From assembly GCA_019415645.1 (NCBI GenBank), contig DXYV01000011.1:16620-80619 (forward strand): a stretch of 64,000 nt of DNA, given 5' to 3'. This DNA comes from Clostridiales bacterium (GTDB taxonomy: Bacteria; Bacillota; Clostridia; Oscillospirales; Oscillospiraceae). The position numbers and the translations under genes are program-made. The notes beneath the pieces were generated by a model. That model made no database searches, had not been told where the DNA came from, and was given only the letters and a program-made list of their open reading frames with translations. This document shows, one piece after another, positions 24,117-31,612 of this stretch; the first letter of the stretch is position 1; each line of letters begins with the position of its first letter.

Positions 24117-24183
24117 AAAACTCGTCTCCAAACAAATGTATTGTGGAGCAGCAGGAAGAAAAATTTAGGCGAAGAAGCGCAAA

Positions 24184-25056
24184 TCAGTCTACCTCGTAGT
24201 AAAGCTCCAGGTACTCTTCCAGGCAAAGGCCCTGTTCTGTGATCTCCTGAGCGGCCTCTACACCGACATAGCGGTAGTGCCAGGGTTCGTAGATGATTCC
24301 CGTAATATCCTCCTTGTCCTTGGGGTAACGGAGAATAAAGCCGTATTCCGCACAATGGGCCATCAGCCACTGCTGCTCCGCCGTATCCGCCTGACTGTCG
24401 TCCAGAATTTGATAGGACAGGGCACAGATGTCGGCCGCCAGGCCGAGGCTGTGCTCGCTGGTGCCCGGCACGGCGATCTCTACGGCGGTAGCGGCGTAGG
24501 CCTCGTCATAGGAGAGCCCGTCGGCCATGTAGCTGTCGATTTTGTTCTGGAACAGCTCCGTCTGCCGCTCCACCGAGCGGTAGGCCGAGCAGACGATGGG
24601 CTCCAGTCCCTCCGCTTTGCATGCGTTGAGCATGTCCATCAGCGCGTTATAGGCCCGGCTGTCATAGGTCAAACCATTGGACAAAGTGGTGGTCTCCACG
24701 GTGAAGCCCTCCGGCAGAGGGTGGTCGGCGTTGACCAGGGTGAGATACCAGGGAATCTCCGTCTCCTTGGCAGGCTGGGTGGGAGTCGGCGTAGGGGAGG
24801 GAGACGGTGTGACCTCTGCGGTGGAAGAAGGGGAGGGAGAAGGCGAGACGCCGGCGCTCCCGTCCGGGTCTCCGCCGCTCAGGCCGCGGACCAGCAGAAC
24901 AATCACCAGCAGAAGAAGTACGGTCACTAAGATCCAGAATCGGGGATTGGGCCGCCGCCTGCGGCGGCGCCGGCCAGGGCCGGAATACGTATGGGAGCCG
25001 CGGGCGGCACGCTGGACCGGATAACGGTCGCTCCGGCGGCGGTTGGACTGTGTCAT
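24184..25056 (-). CDS. VanY-type D-Ala-D-Ala carboxypeptidase (M15B), membrane anchored
   Basis: 290 aa. A basic, Arg-rich cytoplasmic N-terminus, one transmembrane helix (~41-61), a Ser/Pro/Thr linker, and a C-terminal peptidase M15 domain. Zinc ligands and catalytic residues are visible: CSAYRSVERQTELF, GTSEHSLGLAADI (HxxxxxxD) and YEPWHYRYVG (ExxH). It would trim the terminal D-Ala of peptidoglycan stem peptides outside the cell. ATG 25056 follows CGGAGG. The leader contains the repeat also found ahead of der. A paralogue begins at the right edge of the window. Confidence 0.9.
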   Translation of the reverse strand: MTQSNRRRSDRYPVQRAARGSHTYSGPGRRRRRRRPNPRFWILVTVLLLLVIVLLVRGLSGGDPDGSAGVSPSPSPSSTAEVTPSPSPTPTPTQPAKETEIPWYLTLVNADHPLPEGFTVETTTLSNGLTYDSRAYNALMDMLNACKAEGLEPIVCSAYRSVERQTELFQNKIDSYMADGLSYDEAYAATAVEIAVPGTSEHSLGLAADICALSYQILDDSQADTAEQQWLMAHCAEYGFILRYPKDKEDITGIIYEPWHYRYVGVEAAQEITEQGLCLEEYLELYYEVD

Positions 25057-25078
25057 AGGAAACCTCCGGGGTGGTAAA

Positions 25079-25151
25079 ATAAAAAGTGAAATTGTACGGC
25101 TGCGCCGCACGAATAAACCGCAAAGCGGTTTATTCAGCAGACATGATTATA
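25079..25151 (-). repeat. Short copy of the hairpin repeat, in the leader of the VanY-like gene
   Basis: Read on the minus strand, this stretch aligns with 49797-49882 with few substitutions over the first ~67 bases. It starts with a -10-like TATAAT, continues ATGTCTGCTGAATAAACC, and includes the hairpin GAATAAACCGC / GCGGTTTATTC (25111-25121, 25125-25135). The copy stops soon after ACAATTTCA, and the five hairpins that follow in the other copy are missing. The rest of the gap to pyrH (25152-25318) shows no gene. Confidence 0.8.
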
Positions 25152-25318
25152 GCATACTCCGACCGATTTGAACAGAAAAACTTATATGCTGGGCCGCGGA
25201 AGGAATGAAGCGGGGACGGCGAAAAAGAAAATAAAATTCCCCCTATGCAAACGGACAGTTTTATATTAAAATAGGGAAGATAAAGCAAGTCTGCAATGGC
25301 GCAAAGGGGCGACGAAAT

Positions 25319-26035
25319 ATGGAAGAATTGAAGTACAAACGAATTTTGCTGAAGATCAGCGGCGAGGCGCTGGCGGGCGAGGCGTCCCGCGGTCTGGACT
25401 TCGGCGTGATCGACCAGGTGTGCGACGTGATCGCGCGGTGCAACCGCGCGGGCGTGGAGGTCGGAATCGTGGTGGGCGGCGGCAATTTCTGGCGCGGCCT
25501 GAAGGACGGCAAGGGGATGCACGAACGCACCCGGGCCGACCACATGGGAATGCTGGCCACCACCATCAACTGCCTGGCTCTGGCTGATATTCTGGAGCAG
25601 AAAAATGTGGATGTGCGCGTGCAGACCGCCATTGAGATGCGGGCCATTGCCGAACCCTATATCCGCTCCCGGGCCATCCGTCATCTGGAAAAGGGCCGGG
25701 TGGTCATTTTCGGCTGCGGCACGGGCAATCCCTTCTTCTCCACCGACACGGCCGCCGTTCTGCGGGCCGCGGAGATCGACGCGGATGTGATTTTGCTGGC
25801 CAAGAACATCGACGGCGTGTACAGCGCCGACCCCCATCTGGACCCCACGGCGGTCAAGTACGATACCATCAGCTATGACGACGTGCTGGCCAAGCATTTG
25901 CAGGTGATGGATTATACCGCTACATCGCTGTCCATGGACAATCAGATTCCTGTGATTCTGTTCGCCCTGAAAGACCCGGAAAATATCCTGCGGGTGGTGC
26001 GCGGCGAAAAGATCGGGACCATTGTAAAAGATTAA
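25319..26035 (+). CDS. pyrH: UMP kinase
   Basis: 238 aa amino-acid-kinase-fold enzyme converting UMP to UDP. Blocks: LLKISGEALAGE, VVGGGNFWRG, RADHMGMLATTINCLAL, FGCGTGNPFFSTDTAAVLRA and LAKNIDGVYSADP. AAAGGGGCG lies before the ATG. It begins the long cluster pyrH-frr-uppS-cdsA-dxr-rseP-ispG-polC, the same order as in Bacillus except that ispG stands where proS is found. frr follows after 13 bp. Confidence 0.97.
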   Translation: MEELKYKRILLKISGEALAGEASRGLDFGVIDQVCDVIARCNRAGVEVGIVVGGGNFWRGLKDGKGMHERTRADHMGMLATTINCLALADILEQKNVDVRVQTAIEMRAIAEPYIRSRAIRHLEKGRVVIFGCGTGNPFFSTDTAAVLRAAEIDADVILLAKNIDGVYSADPHLDPTAVKYDTISYDDVLAKHLQVMDYTATSLSMDNQIPVILFALKDPENILRVVRGEKIGTIVKD

Positions 26036-26048
26036 GGAGGTACCTGTG

Positions 26049-26603
26049 ATGAAAGAGATTCACAAACCCTACGACGAGAAAATGCACAAGACCATCGAGG
26101 TCGTGAAGAGCGACTTCGCCTCCGTGCGCGCGGGGCGCGCCAATGCCGGCGTATTGGATCGAATTACCGTGGAATACTATGGAACGCCCACCCCGCTGCA
26201 GCAGGTAGCCAGCATTTCCACCCCCGATCCCCGTACCCTGCAGATCCAGCCCTGGGACAGCAGCCTGCTCAAGCCCATCGAAAAGGCCATCCAGACCTCC
26301 GATCTGGGCATCAACCCCCAGAACGACGGCCGGGTCATCCGCCTGTCCTTCCCGCAGCTCACCGAGGAGCGCCGTAAGGAGCTGACCAAGCAGGTGCGCA
26401 AATACGCGGAGAACGGCAAGGTGGCCATCCGCAACATCCGCCGCGAGGCCATGGATAAGTACAAGGCTATGCAGAAGAAGTCCGAGATGACCGAGGATGA
26501 ATACAAAGAGTGCGAGGAAGAGATGCAGAAGATGACCGACCAGCGCTGCAAGGAGATCGACACTCTGACCGAGGCCAAGGAAAAGGAATTGATGGCCGTC
26601 TAA
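26049..26603 (+). CDS. frr: Ribosome recycling factor
   Basis: 184 aa, typical length. It dissociates the post-termination ribosome with EF-G. RAGRANAGVLDRITVEYYG, NDGRVIRLSFPQLTEERRK and KKSEMTEDEYKECEEE cover the three-helix-bundle and beta/alpha/beta domains. A GTG (26046) directly precedes the ATG (26049); the ATG is better spaced from AAGGAGG (26034-26040). The 153-bp gap to uppS is unusually long for this cluster and contains two hairpins. Confidence 0.97.
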   Translation: MKEIHKPYDEKMHKTIEVVKSDFASVRAGRANAGVLDRITVEYYGTPTPLQQVASISTPDPRTLQIQPWDSSLLKPIEKAIQTSDLGINPQNDGRVIRLSFPQLTEERRKELTKQVRKYAENGKVAIRNIRREAMDKYKAMQKKSEMTEDEYKECEEEMQKMTDQRCKEIDTLTEAKEKELMAV

Positions 26604-26624
26604 TCAGAAACCGGAGATAGTTTG

Positions 26625-26702
26625 TGCCAAGCGGAATGCGCAAGCGTTCCGCTTGGTGCGCTCTACGCCGGAAGGACCGCGTAAGCGGGTCCTGGGCCGG
26701 TT
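26625..26702 (+). other. Two hairpins in the frr-uppS gap
   Basis: Stem 1 pairs CCAAGCGGAA with TTCCGCTTGG (26627-26636, 26647-26656). A second, weaker stem pairs AGGACC with GGTCCT within about 26673-26693. No U-run follows, so these are not ordinary terminators. They may mark an mRNA processing or stabilising structure between frr and uppS. Confidence 0.55.
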
Positions 26703-26756
26703 CTGTTTGAGACGGGCGGCCCATACACTAAGACAGAGAACGTAAGGATTTCGATT

Positions 26757-27497
26757 ATGGCATTGTTCAAAAAGCAGACGGCGGAGCGGCCGGACCTGGC
26801 CCGCCTGCCCCGGCATGTGGCCATTATTATGGATGGCAACGGCCGCTGGGCTAAAAAGCGGGGCCTGCCCCGCACGGCCGGTCATGCGGCCGGCGCGGAA
26901 AATTTCCGCACCATCGCCACCTATTGCAAAAATCTGGGGCTGGACTATCTGACGGTGTACGCCTTCTCCACGGAAAACTGGAAGCGGCCCCAGGAGGAAG
27001 TGTCCACCATCATGGGCCTGCTGGAGAAGTATCTCCACGAGGCCATCGAGACCATGGCCCGGGACAAGATCCGCATGGCCTTTTTCGGTGATTTATCTCC
27101 CCTGAGCGAGAAGCTGCGCACCCTGTGCCGGGAGACTGAGGAGATCTCCAAGCGCTATGAGGGCTTCCAGGCCAATATCTGCCTGAATTACGGCGGCCGG
27201 GACGAGATCGTCCACGCGGCCCGCGCCTTTGCGCTGGACTGCGTGGAGGGGAGGGCGGACCCCAACCATCTGACCGAGGAGGCCTTTGGCGGGTATCTCT
27301 ACTCCCGGGGGATTCCGGACCCGGATCTGATTATCCGACCCAGCGGCGAGATCCGCACGTCCAACTTTCTGCTGTGGCAGTCGGCCTATGCGGAATTTTA
27401 CTTTACCGACGTGCTCTGGCCGGACTTTACAAAAGAAGAACTGGACCGCGCGCTTGTGAGTTATCAGAAGCGGTCGCGCCGATTCGGAGGTGTTTGA
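26757..27497 (+). CDS. uppS: Undecaprenyl diphosphate synthase
   Basis: 246 aa cis-prenyltransferase that makes the C55 carrier lipid used by tagO and peptidoglycan synthesis. HVAIIMDGNGRWAKKRGLPR contains the catalytic Asp (residue ~25) and the first substrate block; YLTVYAFSTENWKRP, LNYGGRDEIVHA and LIIRPSGEIRTSNFLLWQ are also diagnostic. UAAGGA is 9 bp before the ATG. cdsA starts 2 bp after the stop. Confidence 0.96.
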   Translation: MALFKKQTAERPDLARLPRHVAIIMDGNGRWAKKRGLPRTAGHAAGAENFRTIATYCKNLGLDYLTVYAFSTENWKRPQEEVSTIMGLLEKYLHEAIETMARDKIRMAFFGDLSPLSEKLRTLCRETEEISKRYEGFQANICLNYGGRDEIVHAARAFALDCVEGRADPNHLTEEAFGGYLYSRGIPDPDLIIRPSGEIRTSNFLLWQSAYAEFYFTDVLWPDFTKEELDRALVSYQKRSRRFGGV

Positions 27498-27498
27498 C

Positions 27499-28323
27499 AT
27501 GGTGCAGCGTATCATGGTGGCAGTGGTCTGCATCCCGCTGATTTTCCTGGTATTTTTCGGACTGCCCCCCATCTGCATTCCCATCATGTTCTCCCTGCTG
27601 TCCATGGTGGCGCTGCACGAGGTGCTGTGGTCCACGGGTTTTGTGAAGCACGCCCGTATTTCCGGCTACTCCATCGTGTTTGCGGGTCTGGTGCCCTTCT
27701 GGGTCTACTTCGGCTCCCAGGAGAAGCCCTTTCTGTGCGGCGTGCTGTGCTATGTGACGCTGGTATTCGTGGAGGCCCTGGCCAGCCACTATTCCGTAAC
27801 GCTGGAGAAGATGGGCGGCGCCTTCTTCTTCACCATTATGATTCCCTTTTTCCTGTCCTCCTTCGTGCGCATCGACCAGATGCACGCCCTGGGGCAGTAT
27901 TACCTGCTGATTCCCCTGGTGGCCGCGTTCACCAGTGATGCGTTCGCGCTGTTTGCGGGCATGGCCTTCGGCAAGCACAAGCTGGCGCCGGAGCTCTCCC
28001 CCAAAAAGACGGTGGAGGGCGCGGTAGGCGGCTTTTTGGGCGCCATTGTGTGCTGCTGCATCTATGGCGTGGTCATGCAGGTGGCCTTCCAGCTTCAGGT
28101 CAACTATTTCTTCCTGGTGATTTACGGCGCGCTGGGCAGCGTCATCTCCCAAATCGGCGATCTTTCCTTTTCCTATATCAAGCGGCAGTATGGCCTGAAG
28201 GATTTCGGGAACATTTTCCCCGGCCACGGCGGCGTGCTGGACCGTTTTGACAGCGTGATCTTCTGCGCACCGCTGATGGAGGTTCTGATTTGGCTGCTGC
28301 CCGCACTGAGTCTGGGGGCGTAA
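27499..28323 (+). CDS. cdsA: Phosphatidate cytidylyltransferase
   Basis: 274 aa integral membrane enzyme forming CDP-diacylglycerol from phosphatidate and CTP. About eight hydrophobic segments, ending with the signature SYIKRQYGLKDFG plus NIFPGHGGVLDRFDS. ATG 27499 is chosen over a GTG at 27490 because CGGAGG (27485-27490) is correctly spaced for the ATG. It lies 1 bp before dxr, inside the tightly packed lipid/isoprenoid part of the cluster. Confidence 0.95.
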   Translation: MVQRIMVAVVCIPLIFLVFFGLPPICIPIMFSLLSMVALHEVLWSTGFVKHARISGYSIVFAGLVPFWVYFGSQEKPFLCGVLCYVTLVFVEALASHYSVTLEKMGGAFFFTIMIPFFLSSFVRIDQMHALGQYYLLIPLVAAFTSDAFALFAGMAFGKHKLAPELSPKKTVEGAVGGFLGAIVCCCIYGVVMQVAFQLQVNYFFLVIYGALGSVISQIGDLSFSYIKRQYGLKDFGNIFPGHGGVLDRFDSVIFCAPLMEVLIWLLPALSLGA

Positions 28324-28324
28324 C

Positions 28325-29473
28325 ATGAGCAGACGGATTTCGGTGCTGGGCTCTACCGGCTCCATCGGCCGGCAGACGCTGGAGGTGGCGCGGTGCTGCG
28401 GTATGTCCGTGGCCGCGCTGACCGCAGCAAAAAATATCGACCTGGCAGAGGAACAGGCCCGGGCCTATGGACCCGAACTGGTGGCGGTGGCAGACGAGAC
28501 GGCCGCCGCGGAGCTGAAGGCCCGTCTGGCCGATACGGGGATTCGGGTTGCGGCCGGGAAAGCGGGCTTGCTGGAAGCGGCTGCCCTGCCCTCGGCAGAC
28601 ACGGTGGTGACCGCCATCGTGGGCGTGGCAGGGCTGGAGCCCACGCTGGCCGCCATCCGGCAGGGCAAGCGAATCGCGCTGGCCAACAAGGAGACCCTGG
28701 TGTGCGCGGGGGAGCTGGTCCAGGCGGAGGCCCGGGCCCATCAGGCGGAGATCGTGCCGGTGGATTCGGAGCATTCGGCTATTTTCCAGTGTCTCCAGGG
28801 GGCCCGGCGCAGCGAGGTGCGCCGGCTGATCCTCACCGCCTCCGGCGGACCCTTCTATGGGAAGGACCGGGCCTTTTTGGCCGCTGTTACCAAGGAACAG
28901 GCGCTGAAACATCCCAACTGGTCCATGGGGGCCAAAATCACCATTGACTCGGCCACTCTGATGAACAAGGGGCTGGAATTGATCGAGGCCATGCGCCTGT
29001 ATCAAATGCCGCCGGAGCAGATCGAGATCGCGGTGCACCGGGAGAGTATCGTTCACTCTCTGGTGGAATACTGTGACGGGGCCATTCTGGCCCAGCTGGG
29101 CACGGCGGATATGCGCCTGCCCATCCAGTACGCCCTGACCTGGCCGGAGCGCACCGAGGGCCCGGCCACGCCGCTGGATCTGTTCCGCTGTCCGCCCCTG
29201 ACCTTTGCCCGGCCCGATCTGGAGACTTTCCGCTGTCTGAAGCTGGCGCTGGAGTGCGCCCGCACTGGCGGCACGGCCACCGCGATCCTCAACGGCGCCA
29301 ACGAGGCGGCGGTGGATCTGTTCCTGCGGGATCAGATCGGCTTTCTGGAGATCGAGCGGCTGGTGGAAGAGGCGCTGAATCGGGTCCCTGTGGCCGCACA
29401 GAACGATCTGGAGACGATTTTGGCGGCGGACGCACAGGCGCGCCGCGTGGTATTGGAAACAGGGTTGAGGTGA
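28325..29473 (+). CDS. dxr: 1-deoxy-D-xylulose 5-phosphate reductoisomerase
   Basis: 382 aa. Second enzyme of the MEP isoprenoid pathway, making MEP with NADPH. VLGSTGSIGRQTLEVA is the nucleotide-binding loop; IALANKETLVCAGE, VPVDSEHSAIFQCL, LTASGGPFYG and WSMGAKITIDSATLMNKGLE are the metal and substrate blocks. With ispG two genes further on, it shows that this organism builds isoprenoids by the MEP route. It overlaps rseP by 4 bp. Confidence 0.97.
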   Translation: MSRRISVLGSTGSIGRQTLEVARCCGMSVAALTAAKNIDLAEEQARAYGPELVAVADETAAAELKARLADTGIRVAAGKAGLLEAAALPSADTVVTAIVGVAGLEPTLAAIRQGKRIALANKETLVCAGELVQAEARAHQAEIVPVDSEHSAIFQCLQGARRSEVRRLILTASGGPFYGKDRAFLAAVTKEQALKHPNWSMGAKITIDSATLMNKGLELIEAMRLYQMPPEQIEIAVHRESIVHSLVEYCDGAILAQLGTADMRLPIQYALTWPERTEGPATPLDLFRCPPLTFARPDLETFRCLKLALECARTGGTATAILNGANEAAVDLFLRDQIGFLEIERLVEEALNRVPVAAQNDLETILAADAQARRVVLETGLR

Positions 29474-30543
29474 ACCGCTTGTATTTTGTCTATCTGCTCG
29501 TCGCCATTTTGATGTTCGGGATTCTGATCGCGGTCCATGAGTTCGGGCATTTTGCCACGGCCAAGGCGACCGGCGTGAAGGTCAATGAATTCTCCATCGG
29601 CATGGGGCCCCTGTTGTGGAAAAAGCAAAAAGGGGAGACCCTTTACAGCCTTCGGCTCTTCCCCATCGGTGGCTACTGCGCCATGGAAGGGGAGGACGAG
29701 GAGACCGGCGATCCCCGGGCCTTTACGGTCCAGCCGGTGTGGAAGAAGCTGCTGATTTTGGTGGCCGGATCGTTCATGAACTTCCTGTTCGGCTTTCTGG
29801 TGGTCGTAGCGCTGATGTGGGGCGGGACCCACGCCTACGTCCCGGTGATCGACAGCTTTCTGGACGGCTTTCCGTTGGAGGGCAGCCAGGGGCTGATGGT
29901 GGGCGACCGCATTTTGTCGGTCAATGGCCAGCGGGTCTGGTTGTCCGGCGATGTGGAGCTGCTGCTGGACCGCAACGAAAATGACACGGTAGACCTGGTG
30001 GTGGAGCGCGGCGGGGAACGGGTGGCGCTGAACGACCTCCCCCTGACCCGGATGGCCTATTCCTACAATGGGACTCAGTCCATGATGTATGGCTTCAACT
30101 GGGCGGTGGAGGAACTGACCCCCATCGGCCGGCTGAGGCTGGCAGGCTGTCAGACTCTGGATTTCGTGCGCTTGGTCTGGTTCGGCCTGTCCGACCTGCT
30201 TCACGGCCGGGCCGGGCTGCAGGATATGTCCGGGCCCATCGGTATCGTGGACACCATCAGCGATGCGGGGGCGCAGGCTCAGACCCTGCTGGAGGGCGTG
30301 ACCAGCGTGATGACCTTTGTGGCCTTTATTGCGGTCAATCTGGCAGTGATGAATATGCTGCCCATTCCGGCGCTGGACGGCGGACGGATCTTTTTCGTCC
30401 TGGTCAACGCCCTGTTCACCCTGGTGACCCGGAAGCGAATCGACCCCAAATACGAGGGCTATATCCATACAGCGGGCTTTTTGCTGCTGATCGCCCTGAT
30501 GGTGGTCGTGGCCTTGAGCGACGTTTGGAAACTCATTGCGTAA
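29470..30543 (+). CDS. rseP: RIP site-2 protease (RseP/RasP family)
   Basis: 357 aa M50 zinc metalloprotease in the membrane. HEFGH near residue 21 binds zinc with Asp of NMLPIPALDGGRI near 300. One PDZ domain lies between (~125-190, GSQGLMVGDRILSVNGQRV). The GTG start overlaps the dxr stop (GTGA); upstream in-frame codons belong to dxr sequence. Such proteases complete intramembrane cleavage of anti-sigma factors and clear signal peptides. Confidence 0.93.
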   Translation: MNRLYFVYLLVAILMFGILIAVHEFGHFATAKATGVKVNEFSIGMGPLLWKKQKGETLYSLRLFPIGGYCAMEGEDEETGDPRAFTVQPVWKKLLILVAGSFMNFLFGFLVVVALMWGGTHAYVPVIDSFLDGFPLEGSQGLMVGDRILSVNGQRVWLSGDVELLLDRNENDTVDLVVERGGERVALNDLPLTRMAYSYNGTQSMMYGFNWAVEELTPIGRLRLAGCQTLDFVRLVWFGLSDLLHGRAGLQDMSGPIGIVDTISDAGAQAQTLLEGVTSVMTFVAFIAVNLAVMNMLPIPALDGGRIFFVLVNALFTLVTRKRIDPKYEGYIHTAGFLLLIALMVVVALSDVWKLIA

Positions 30544-30556
30544 GAGGACTTGTACT

Positions 30557-31594
30557 ATGACACGACAGATTCAGGTGGGCTCCGTCGCTGTGGGCGGCGG
30601 AGCGCCGGTCTCCATTCAATCCATGACCAATACGCCTACCCAGGATGTAACGGCCACGGTGGCACAGATCCGGGCGCTGACCACGGCGGGCTGTGACATC
30701 GTGCGGGTGGCGGTGCCGGATATGGACGCCGCCCGGGCCGTGGCCGAGATCAAGCGGCAGATCACCCTTCCCCTGGTGGTGGACATCCACTTTGATTACC
30801 GCCTGGCGCTGACCGCTGTGGAGGGTGGGGCAGACAAGGTGCGCATCAACCCGGGCAACATCGGCGGACGGGACAAGGTGCGCATGGTGGCCCAGGCCTG
30901 CCAGGAGCGGGGCGTGCCCATTCGAATCGGCGTCAACGGCGGCTCCCTGGAGAAGCCGCTGCTGGAGCGCTACGGCGGCGTGACGCCGGACGCCCTGGTG
31001 GAGAGCGCCTTGGGGCACATCCGGCTGCTGGAGGAGGTGGGCTTTTCCGACATCTGTGTGTCCCTCAAGTCCTCCAGCGTGCCCATTACCATGGCGGCCT
31101 ATGAAAAAATGAGCCAGGTCAGCGACTACCCGCTGCACCTCGGCGTCACCGAGGCGGGCACCCTGGAGATGGGGACCATCAAATCCGCCGTGGGAATTGG
31201 CGGTCTGCTGGCCCGCGGAATCGGCGATACCTTCCGGGTGACCCTGACCGCCGACCCGGTGGAGGAGATTCGGGTGGCCAAGGACATTCTGCGGGCAGTG
31301 GGCCTGCGCAGGGATGGTCCGGAGCTGATCGCCTGTCCCACCTGCGGCCGGACAAAGATCGACCTGATTCCTATGGCCCAGAAGGTGGAGGCACTGCTCC
31401 GGCAGATCGACAAGCCCATTACGGTGGCGGTGATGGGCTGCGTGGTCAATGGCCCGGGGGAAGCCCGGCACGCCGATGTGGGAATCGCGGGCGGAAACGG
31501 CGAGGGCGTGCTGTTCAAGCATGGCCAGATCGTCCGCCGCGTGCCCGAGGAGGAATTGGTGCCCGCCCTGATGGAACTGATTGAAACTTTGTGA
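30557..31594 (+). CDS. ispG: 4-hydroxy-3-methylbut-2-enyl diphosphate synthase
   Basis: 345 aa iron-sulfur enzyme of the MEP pathway. SIQSMTNTPTQDVTATVAQI starts the TIM barrel; ADKVRINPGNIGG is a substrate block. The [4Fe-4S] ligands are in LIACPTCGRTKID and AVMGCVVNGPGEARHAD, with the conserved Glu. ATG 30557 lies 8 bp after AGAGGA. It occupies the cluster position that proS has in Bacillus. Confidence 0.96.
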   Translation: MTRQIQVGSVAVGGGAPVSIQSMTNTPTQDVTATVAQIRALTTAGCDIVRVAVPDMDAARAVAEIKRQITLPLVVDIHFDYRLALTAVEGGADKVRINPGNIGGRDKVRMVAQACQERGVPIRIGVNGGSLEKPLLERYGGVTPDALVESALGHIRLLEEVGFSDICVSLKSSSVPITMAAYEKMSQVSDYPLHLGVTEAGTLEMGTIKSAVGIGGLLARGIGDTFRVTLTADPVEEIRVAKDILRAVGLRRDGPELIACPTCGRTKIDLIPMAQKVEALLRQIDKPITVAVMGCVVNGPGEARHADVGIAGGNGEGVLFKHGQIVRRVPEEELVPALMELIETL

Positions 31595-31612
31595 TGGGAG
31601 CGTTACATATCC

